DNA of 64,000 nucleotides from Tetrahymena thermophila SB210 (lineage: Eukaryota > Ciliophora > Oligohymenophorea > Hymenostomatida > Tetrahymenidae): contig NW_002476413.1 of NCBI RefSeq assembly GCF_000189635.1, forward strand, positions 992,001 to 1,056,000. Direction: 5' to 3'. The notes under the pieces are model-generated. The model was not told the origin of the DNA, searched no databases, and saw nothing but the letters and a program-made list of their open reading frames with translations. A program made the position numbers and the translations under genes. Positions 37,992-47,903 of the stretch are shown here, piece after piece (position 1 is the stretch's first letter; each line of letters starts with the position of its first letter).

Positions 37992-38117
37992 TTTATTATT
38001 CATTCTTTTATTTACTTAACTTTTATTAATTTTTTGATTATTTAATATTAACATTTAAAATAATCTTTTGTCCGTGTGAGAACAAATAAAAATCATATCA
38101 ATCTGATAAGTCTGTTT

Positions 38118-38126
38118 GAGAGGGAA
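38118..38126 (+). promoter_or_regulatory. Degenerate E2F-like site upstream of paralogue B
   Basis: GAGAGGGAAA (against GGCGGGAAA upstream of A) lies about 130 bp upstream of the ATG, in the same context before AATTATT. It has lost the central GCG of the consensus, so it may be weaker or non-functional. Confidence 0.25.
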
Positions 38127-38450
38127 ATTATTATTTTTATTAATTTATGTAAATAAATATCAATATTATCATTAAAAATAGTGTGTAAAAATTATATAAA
38201 TCTGATTTGTCAATATTATGGAGTAATAAAAATAAATAATGTATTTTCCTTTAATTTTTCTATTAATAAAAAAATAAAAAGGAAGTATGGCTTTGTTTTT
38301 GATAAAAATTATAAAATAATTTTAGATGAGTGAGTGAAATATTATTTTCAAATATATCAATGATATGGAAATTTGATATATAATAAACAGATAATAATTT
38401 TAATTATTTTAGATTCAAATTTTATTTTATTTTTGGTATTATATAGTTAA

Positions 38451-38745
38451 TTTTATAAAATTAATTTATGATTAGTTAAATATGCTCTTGAATGGTATCA
38501 ATGATATCGATATTTGATTTTTATAGAGATCGATTTTATAAAATTAATTTATGATGAGTTAAATATGCTATTGAATGATATCAATGGTATGGATATTAGA
38601 GAAAAAAAGAGATAAATTTTATAAAACTAATTTAATGTTAAATATTCTATTGAATGATACCAATGATATAAATATTTGATGTATATAAAGATCAACTTTA
38701 TAAAATACCTATGAAAAGGTCAAATATCTTATTTAATGAATGGAT
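38451..38745. repeat. Degenerate ~82-bp tandem repeat, about 3.5 copies
   Basis: Copies begin at TTTTATAAAA near 38451, 38534, 38617 and 38697. They continue with TTAATTTATGA, a GTTAAATAT element and TTGAATGATATCAATG. Period is 80-83 bp. The repeat occurs only between copies B and C. Confidence 0.75.
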
Positions 38746-39013
38746 GTGCTAGTTTACACTTTCCTTTATTCAGTAAATAAATTTTAAAGAGAAGAAAATT
38801 AATTAAAAGTTAAAATTAATAAAAATAAAATCTTTTAAAAAATAAATAAAAATATTATATAAAGTTTTTTTGTAAATTTTCAACTATAAAAATAAAATTA
38901 AAAGAATATTTAAAAAGTAAGGAGTCATAAATTAGTTATAATCAAGCTAATACGAAAAATAAAATTAAAAAAAATAAATTTAATTTATAAATTTAGTTTT
39001 ATATAATTAAAAA

Positions 39014-42000
39014 TCAATAAGTAAAATTTTATTAAACAACTAATCTTTTTAGCTTTAAAAATTGATTACGATTAAAAATTTATGGGGTAATCTAAATCGT
39101 ATTAATACTATTTTTATTTTTTTATAGTTAAATGTAAATAAGATTTAGATATTCTGGAGGCATGTTATGAACTCTAATAAAAAATAGACTCTTTTTCTCT
39201 TTTAAGTTAAAATAATCTTCTTACGATTTAAGTTCTTTTAAAGTGCTTTCACATTAAATAAATTGAATTCCTAAATAATTCAGATTTTTAAATCTTCTGA
39301 TTAGTTAATTGTAAGCTTTATTAGTAAATATATCTAAACATCTAGAGTCATCAGTAAAATTCAACTCTTTTTAGATGACATGTTTATAGTACTATATATG
39401 TGTAAACTAAAATAAAGCTGCTTAATCTAGTTCAAAATTAAACTTGTAACATTTTGAGCAATAAATAGTGTTAAATAATTTCAAATTCAAAGATTCCATG
39501 GAAAACACTTTTTATATCTCAGTGAATATTTCATTTACTAAATTTTAGTCAATTTGGGTTTAGTTATTATTAATAAAATTCAAATATTAACCAATTTATT
39601 CTTTGATTGTTTAGTTTAATAATTATATTTCTTGGTCATTTAGAATATTAGTAAAATTTATATTTTTATCATGTAAGTTTAGATTAACAGAATTTACTGA
39701 GTTGCCTTAGCTCTAGTTTTGTTAAACACTAAAAATTCCATCATTTAAAGGTTTGATAGAACTTTAGTTAATTCCATTTTGATTACTTAATATACTACTA
39801 TTTTTATTGGTAAAAGAGTTAAATAAAGGTAAATCTTGATTTATGTTATTCAACAATGGTAATTTTTTTAAATCACTAAAAATTCCTTGATTTAAAGGCT
39901 GGATTGAACTTTTATTATCCAAATTTTAATTGCTAAAAACGCTATTAGTATTTTAATTAGCTATGAAGCTAAATATTGGCTAAGAAGGATAATTAAATAA
40001 TGACTAATTTTTTTAACCACTAAAAATTCCATCATTTAATTACTTGATTGTACTTTTGTTTTCTCCATTTTGATTACTGAATATACTGCTATTTTGATTG
40101 GAAACAGAGCTAAATAAAGATTAATCAGGATTTTTGTTATTGATAAACAATGGTAAATTTTTTTAATCACTAAAAATTCCTTGATTTACAGGCAGGATGG
40201 AACTTTTATTATCCCTATTTTAATTGCTAAAAACGTTATTAGTATTTTAATTTGTAACGGAGCTAAATAGTGACTGAAACGGATTATTAAATAAGGATTA
40301 ATTTTATTAACCACTAAAAATGCCATTATTTAATTACTTGATTGTACTTTTGTTTTCTCCATTTTGATTACTGAATATACTGCTATTTTGACTGGTAACA
40401 GAACTAAATAAAGATTAATCAGGATTTTTGTTATTGAACAATGGTAAATTTTTTTAATCACTAAAAATTCCTTGATTTAAAGTCTGGATAGAACTTTTAT
40501 TATCTCCATTTTAATTGCTAAAAGCACTTTTAGTATTTTAATTATTCATGATAAAAAGTGTCTAAGATGGATTATTAAATAAGGATTCATTTTATTTACC
40601 ACTAAATATTCCATCATTTGATTACTTGATTGTACTTTTGTTTTCTCCATTTTAATTACTGAATATACTGCTATTTTGATTGGTAACAGAGCTTAATAAA
40701 GATTAATCAGGATTTTTGTTATTGAACAATGGTAAATCTTTTAAATTACTAAAGATTCCTTGATTTAAAGGCCGGATAGAACTTTTATTATCTCCATTTT
40801 AATTGCTAAAAACACTTTTAGTATTTTAATTAGTCATGGAGCTAAATAGTGGCTAAGAAGGATTATTAAATAAAGATTAATTTTATTAACCACTAAACAT
40901 TCCTTGATTTAAAGGCTTGATGAAGCTTTGATTATCTCCATTTTCATTACTAAATGTGCTATTATTTTAAATATTTATGGAGTTAGATAATAGTTAGCAA
41001 TACTTATTTTCATTCTATGTTTTGATTAGTTAAATGTAGTTAATAGGATAATTTGGAAAATTCTTTAAAATAGAATCATCAACAAACATATCCTCTATAA
41101 GTATCTTTGTTGGTTTTTTCAGAGGCTTTTAATTTCTAAATATAAAGCTTTCCATTAGTCTACAGCAAGATTTTAAGTCAAATAATTTGATATCAAATGA
41201 AGATTATTTTAAAACATCAATGAGCTTCATAAACTATTCTATTTTAATTTCATCTATTTATAGAGCTTATCCACTCTATAAAAACATTGGCTTAAAACTA
41301 ATTCCATTTTCTTTTTTAAATTAGCAATTAAGGCTTTTTAATTGGTCAAAGAATAAATTAATTTTATTAATTTTTTATTCACTAGCAAGCCAATCACCTT
41401 TTTCTAATGAATAGAAGTAGTCTAGAAGCTTTTTTTAAATAGAATCCTAAATTTTTATATCAAAAGTAACAACGTTTTGCCGAATAACATCAGCAGCTTG
41501 ATTAATTAAATTTCCATATTGTGAAGTAAAATTATTTTTATCCTTTTTTATACTACTTCTGTTGATTGGAAATTCCCTAAAATAGAAACAGCTATCGATT
41601 GTTAATTTTTTTTATTAAAAATCATAGTAGATTTAACAGTTTATTTTAAGCTTAGCTAAAAGAATAAAATTATTTAATATATCTTAAATTTCATCTATTT
41701 AAGCAAAGTTGCAATTATTTAGCTTTCTGTACTGGTTCAAATTGTTTAATTTTGATAAAATGTAAAAACCTTGACTATTTGAAATAATTTAGCTATTTAT
41801 AACTGGAGTAATTAATGTCTTTGATTAGTTACATATTGAAATAGCTTCTTATACTTTTTGGTATATTTGTCTTGCTTCATCTTCCTTATCAAACTTATGG
41901 CATACAATATTAAAACCACATTTTTTAAGTTTATTTTATTAGAAATAAGCAAAAAAATTATCCTCAAAATAAAATTCAAAATAATCCTCAACTACGTTTA

Positions 42001-42790
42001 AATTATCGAAAACATGAGATTTAATTATTTCTAAATTAGACATAACTGCTTTCTATTAACTTTTTTCTATTAAACTCATCATTAAATTTTAATCTTAATT
42101 GAAGAGTTAAATTTATTATTTTAAACTATATTCTAATTTATATTAAGGATTTTTATTTATTTTTTATTTATCATTTCTACGCATGCTCACTTTATTGAAT
42201 AAAATAGGATTTACTACATTTAATTTGGTTTAAAATTACTAGTTTTCTTACTTTTAATATACAATTTAGATTTAAGCTAATTAAAAATTATAATCTCCAA
42301 CTTAAGAAATACATTAATTATATGAGATAAATTATTTGATGAATTTAACTGCATCACATAATATTGATAAGTTAGACCAGCAAAAATCGCTAAAATCGAA
42401 GTCTTCATATTCTATGACATAAAATATTTTGTCTTCATCTAAGTAATAAGAATCAAACACTTTAAGAATAAAATTCGGACTAAATAAGCGTGAGAATATA
42501 TCAGCATATTTTTTTAATTGGTCAACAAGCTCTTCAACATAATCAGTTAAAAAAATTTCTAAGCATTTTTTTATGTTTTGTATTTTGTCATAAACTTTAA
42601 TTTATAGAAGTTCTACTATTTCATTAGGCAGCTCATTGTTAATTTAGAGTTATCTAATTGAAAACTCTTTTTCAGTTTAGATTTCAAGATGAGCTTTTTT
42701 CTATTACAAAAAATCTAACAATAATTTTATATCAGACTTGCGAAAATCTATTGATGTTTCTCTAATCTTTTTTTCTAATTGTTATCTCAT
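39014..42790 (-). CDS. Tandem paralogue C: unrecognised 1258-residue protein with 48-residue repeats
   Basis: The span from ATG 42790 to TGA 39016-39014 is 1259 codons, consistent with one intact exon as in A and B. I checked the frame over the ends and the repeats rather than every codon. The N-terminal region, the GIYILSKL-type core, the Phe-spaced Q/N/S repeats and the C-terminal C-x2-C (YCSKCYKFNF) all correspond to A and B. The repeat centre is the longest of the three, with about 8 units. No signal peptide or membrane segment is visible. Copies A, B and C point the same way with similar spacers, so they arose by tandem duplication of a ~4-kb unit. Confidence 0.8.
39725..40975 (-). repeat. 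48-residue (144-bp) repeat units in paralogue C, about 8 units
   Basis: Several units are almost identical at DNA level (for example ATCAGGATTTTTGTTATTG recurring near 40129, 40418 and 40707, spaced about 289 bp). This indicates recent amplification of a two-unit block. Confidence 0.8.
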
Positions 42791-42915
42791 TATGTTATTC
42801 TTTCTTTTATTTACTTAATTTTTATTAACTTTTTGATTATTTAATTCTAATTTTTAAAATAATATTTTGTCTGTGAGAACAAATAAAAATCATATCAATC
42901 TGATAAGTTTGTTAG

Positions 42916-42924
42916 AGCGGGAAA
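42916..42924 (+). promoter_or_regulatory. E2F-like site upstream of paralogue C
   Basis: AGCGGGAAA lies about 125 bp upstream of the ATG and differs from the consensus GGCGGGAAA at the first base only. Position and flank (AATTATT) match the site upstream of A. Confidence 0.35.
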
Positions 42925-45466
42925 TTATTTTGTCTTTTTATTTTTATAAATAAATATCAATATTACCATTAAAAATAGTGCGAGAGAACAAATAAAAATT
43001 ATATAAATCTGGTTAGTAAATTTTTTTTTGGGGAATATTAGTTTATAAAGATATTAATTTACCTAAATAAAAATTCTGCTTATTGTAAAATCATCTTCTT
43101 AACTTTATTTATTTATTTCTGAATTTTATATTCATTTATATAAACTTTTATTAGCTTGTTGATAGCTTAATTCAAATTTATTCTTAAATCCCTCACATTT
43201 TTTACAATCCCAGTAATTTTATGTATAATGAATAATAAATTAATAAATAAATAATGTGTTAAAAATACTCAGGGATTTTTCTTTTAATAAAAAAATAAAA
43301 GGGAGCTTGACTTTTTTTTTGATTGATCAAAATGAAAAATTAAGAGGTATAATAATTAATAGAATTTACAAAGAATAAATAATTTTATCATTCCTCCCCT
43401 TTACTTACATAGTTAAGGTATCATCATAATATTCAAGTAAATTACACTCTAAATACATTAAAATTATTTTAATTTAAAATAAATACTTTATAAAATACAA
43501 AAAAACCTTCATTCATTATATAATACTCTTATCTTAAATTAAATTTATATAAAAATAATTTTAAGTATATTACTTGTTATGTCTAAGTGTATAAATATAA
43601 ATAATTTATTAAATTTTTCTGATATCATATTTGAAACCAGCAATTAAACTTATTGAAAAAAATGCTTCTCAATTATAAAAAAACTATTTTTTAATCATTA
43701 CTTTCGCCATTTATTTTCTTAGATAAAAGCAATAAATAAATTTTTAACAATAATTAAATAAATAAATAAATATTTTTATTAATTTAACTTGAAAGTTAAT
43801 ACAAAAGTGAATTTTATTAATTTTGTTAATTAACTTTAAATACTATTTTTTGTACTCATTTAATCATATAAAATTAATAATTTAAAATTTAAGAAGAAAA
43901 TATTTATGGGATTTATTAGCATTTATTTTCAATTAAAATATTTATGTTAGTTCTTAGCTTTTGTTTTATATAAATTTTAACTCTTTTATTTATTAATTGT
44001 TTCTAAAAAAAGTATCAACTTTGATTTTCAAATAGAATAGAAATTTAAAAAAATAATTGATTATCAAACACTAAAAAATATAGCCAAAAATAATATCTAC
44101 TTATTTTGAATATTTATTAAGCTTATTTATATTTTCATGCTTTTATATTCCTTTTATTTCTCACAAAAAAGTATAGTTTAAAAGCATTTTTTTACTTTTC
44201 TTCAGTCTGTTTATTTTGAAAATAAAAATACAAAATTAAATAAAAAAACTAATTATAAAAATTTTATTAAGAAAAAAATTCCTTATTGTTAATTAAAATT
44301 TGAATTAAGTGTAAATTAATCAATAAAAATGAAAAATATCAAGTTATCAATAACTTTTACATTTCAAATAAATATTCTTTTATATTATTTTTTAAATTTG
44401 TAATATAAATCCATATAATTATATTGATTCTAAAAATTATATTTAAAATTATAGTTAACCTCGAGAATTGCGAACAAAACAAAATTTTTGCTTTGAAAAA
44501 AACAATTTTCAGTAAATTGTGAAAAACAAATAATAGATAGCACGTAGATTATCGCAGTTTAAAATGTTCGCAGACTATAAAATAAATCCACAATTACATA
44601 TTAAATTGGAATAATATGTCAATTAATCATAAAAATCTTAATTGTAAATATTATTTGAGTAGATTTATTCAAATTTTATATGAACTATTACTAAATAGTA
44701 ATAATTTATTTAGTTAAATCTAAAAATATTAAAATTTATTGATAAATAAATATGAGTAAGCTGTAAATAAGAATAAGATAGAATTTTAAATGATCTTTCT
44801 TTAATCAATAAATAATTAAATTTACTTTACAAAACACATTGATTGTATTTATTTTTCAATTATTTTCAAAAGTAAGTAATATTTAGTATTCATTTTATAG
44901 AAATTTACAACTCTCTTAATTACCAGATTTAGTAAATAAATTTAATAGAACATTCTTTTTCTAAATAGAAAGTTTAATATCTAATAGCTTATCTTCCCTA
45001 TTATTCACTCATAATTGATCATTTTATTTTACATTAAGTAAATATCTCATTCAATATATATTTTTTTTAATTTGTAAAAATCTAATATTTCTTTGAATTT
45101 TACCATAGTTTATTAGTATTAAACAGTTTAAGTCATGAGCCTTCTTACAATTAGATCTTATTTTTACAACAAATAAAGAATGCTCAAGAGTTTTCTGATG
45201 AAACTTAATATTTTACAAAATTAGTGAAAGATTTTTCACAATACCTCTCTCATAATTCTATTAAATAATGTTAGATAAATTAAATTTGTATATCCACAAT
45301 GTTTGTATGAAAAAGTGTTGGAGGTAATTAATTAATCAATTTAATTATTAATATTAGTAAACAAATAAATATTACTAAAAACTCTTTAAAAAGTTTTTCA
45401 AATCTAGCTCTCTCAAGTTAAGCTCTATTTTAATAAATCAAGACATAAAAGTTAAGTAAATTTAAA
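42925..45466. other. Long gene-free region
   Basis: About 2.5 kb without a coding frame. The first ~130 bp repeat the array's upstream module (AAATATCAATATTACC, GAACAAATAAAAATTATATA). A slightly GC-richer patch at about 44458-44580 contains CCTCGAGAATTGCGAAC and TTATCGCAG but no recognisable RNA or site. The last few hundred bases should be the copper transporter promoter. Confidence 0.5.
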
Positions 45467-46109
45467 ATGGCTATGGGTCCTATGCACATGTATGTCTACT
45501 TTGATGAGACTTGTGCTTTCGTATTTAAACAGTAAATTAATAACTTGATTGATTTGTTCTTTAAGTCAATCATTGAATTTTTCAATGTATCTTACGTTTA
45601 TATTTACAAAAAAATATAAAGATTTAAGACTGTTGTTGGTGATTATGGATATTTTGTTTTAGGATGTTTCTGCTGCTTACTCTACGGTATTTTCCATATG
45701 CTAATTCCATTCTTGAAGGATCTCTACTTAAAGAAAAAACTTAAAAAGTAATATACAATTCCATTATTTTTTAGATCTTTATCAAAACCTTTTACAATCG
45801 AAATCTCTACTAACAAGAAGAATACTCTTTATAACTAAATATAAATATAAATCTTTAAATTGTTTTTTATTAATTATTAATAGCTCAAACCAAAAGTACT
45901 CTCGTTGTCCCATCGATGTTAAGATTATTCTTACTATTTATTATTTTGCATACACTTTATCAAATTTTATGCTTATGATGATAATGATGACTATGAATGG
46001 ATGGGTTTTAATAGCTACAGCTTTAGGTTTAACCATTGGTTATTTCATATTTACTTTTGACAAAACTTTATATGAATTAAAAGGAAATCACGAACTTTGC
46101 CATTCTTGA
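45467..46109 (+). CDS. Ctr-family copper transporter
   Basis: Small high-affinity Cu(I) uptake protein of plasma or vesicle membranes, normally a trimer. The N-terminus carries the Met cluster MAMGPMHMYVYFDETCAF, typical of Ctr proteins. TM1 is GYFVLGCFCCLLYGIFHMLI. TM2 has the required M-x3-M (NFMLMMIMMTMNGW) that lines the pore. TM3 has the family's G-x3-G (ALGLTIGYFIF). The protein ends in HELCHS, and Ctr tails commonly carry Cys/His that bind copper. The best model has one intron at 45748-45883 (GTAA...AG), giving 168 residues. A second model keeps that segment as coding and removes only 22 nt (45862-45883), giving 206 residues. Both keep frame; the first has the canonical donor. Confidence 0.85.
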
Positions 46110-46293
46110 ATCATAAAAATTAGCTAAAAGGTTTATTATTAGTTGTAATTTTATTAAAACCATTATTTTGTTTATTTATGTTATTTAGCTTATGTTAGAA
46201 ATTTAGGTATTAAAATTAATTGAAAAAGCTTTATATTTTTAATATAAATTTTTCTCTCTATTTCCAAATAAAATAATTGGAAAATAAATCTAT
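46110..46293. other. 3' flank of the copper transporter gene
   Basis: Short AT-rich spacer before the tandem repeats. I see nothing in it. Confidence 0.5.
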
Positions 46294-47326
46294 TATGTTA
46301 ATTACTTTTTCAATTCTGGATAAAAAAGGTTGAGCAGATAAATGTATGTAAACCACATATTATGGTTTCAAATTTTTGAGATATCTAGCCTAAAATATTT
46401 ATAAACAACATCAAAAAGACTTTTAAAATAAGTATTTGCTTACTTCAAGTTAAAATTTATTAATAAAGAAGAAGTACTAAAGTAAAATAAACATCAAAGC
46501 ATTTAAATATTTAAAAAGAAGAAAAGTAATTTAGAAAAATCATCACTTTATTTTAAATTATTTTCTTTTTAATTTCTTAAAATTACATATTTGATTTGTC
46601 ATTTTAAATGATTTTCAAAGTTAATTTTATATTCAAAAAATATATATTAATTAATTTTTGAATTATGGATAAAAAAAGTTGAGCAGATAAATATATGTAT
46701 TTCAAATTTATTTTTGAGATATTTTGCTTAAAATATTTAATAAACAACTTTAAACAGACTTTTAAAATAAGTATTTGCTTACTTCATGTTAAAATTATTA
46801 ACAAAGAAGAAATACTAAAGTAAAATAAACATCAAAGCATTTAAATATTTAAAAAGAAGAAAAGTAAATTAGAAAAATCATCACTTTTTTTAAAATTATT
46901 TTCTTTTTTATGACTTAAAATTACAAATTTGATTAGTTATTTTTAATGATTTTCTAAAGTAAATTTCATTTTCAAAAAAAATATGTTAATTACTTTTTGA
47001 ATTCTGGATAAAAAAGGTTGAGCAGATAAATGCATGTAAACCATATATTATGGTTTCAAATTTTTAAGATATCTTGCTTAAAATATTTAATTAACAACTT
47101 CACAAAGACTTTTAAAATAAGTATTTGCTTACTTCAAGTTAAAAGTTATTAATAAAAAAAGAAATACTTAAATAAAATAAACATCAAAGCATTTAAATAT
47201 TAAAAGTAAATTAGAAAAATCATCAATTTATTTAAAATTATTTTCTTTTTTGTGACTTAAAATTACAAATTTGATTAGTTATTTTTAATGATTTTCTAAA
47301 GTAAATTTTATATTCCAAAAAATGTT
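46294..47326. repeat. Three ~345-bp direct tandem repeats
   Basis: Copies start near 46294, 46645 and 46981. Each contains TTCTGGATAAAAAAGGTTGAG or a variant, then GACTTTTAAAATAAGTATTTG, AAACATCAAAGCATTTAAAT, AGAAAAATCATCA and TTATTTTCTTTTT. Copies 1 and 2 and copies 2 and 3 differ by scattered substitutions and small deletions; the third has lost a short piece at about 47195. No coding frame is conserved between copies, so this is non-coding satellite-like DNA or a regulatory repeat. Confidence 0.9.
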
Positions 47327-47903
47327 TAAAAATAAATAGAATCCTTATATAAAAATTTTATTTTAATAAAATTATTTTATGGGGTATGGGTAAAAATTCT
47401 TTTTGCTGAGAATCCACTCATTTTATTTGTAATTAAATAGGAAAAATTTTTAAAATATAATTTTGCTAAAATAATTTTAACTAAAAGAAATCTTAAACTT
47501 TCAAAGTTATTATTTTTAATTGCTACACTTAAAATATTTAAAATGATAATTATAAATTTAAGTAAATAATATAATAGAATATGATTTTAAAATTCAGTTG
47601 AATTGAATTGAGTTAAACTGGTTGTTTTGAATAAGAAAAGTTGAAATTTATAAATGCATACATACATATGTACATATATAGTGGGATTTCAAAAAGCAAA
47701 CAACTAATATGTTTAATATATTTAAATATTTATTAAAAAATAACTTAAATTAGATATATTCCATATACCAATTATATCAATTATTACTCTAAGAGAGATA
47801 GCTCTAACTAAAGTTAATAAAAATCAAGATAGGTTTTAATAGAGTGTTAACAAGCTGAAAATCAAAAATAAAGATTAGATTAATTTAAATAAGATATTGA
47901 AAT
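47327..47903. other. Gene-free gap upstream of the calcium channel gene
   Basis: AT-rich, with a short TACATACATATGTACATA palindrome-like string at about 47658-47675. It should contain the promoter of the channel gene. Confidence 0.5.

Larger units (their letters stand above)
37992..39013. other. Upstream region of paralogue B
   Basis: About 1 kb intergenic. It holds the shared upstream modules of the array (GAGAACAAATAAAAATCAT, AAATATCAATATTA), an 82-bp tandem repeat listed separately, and from about 38780 the 3' flank of copy C. Confidence 0.6.
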
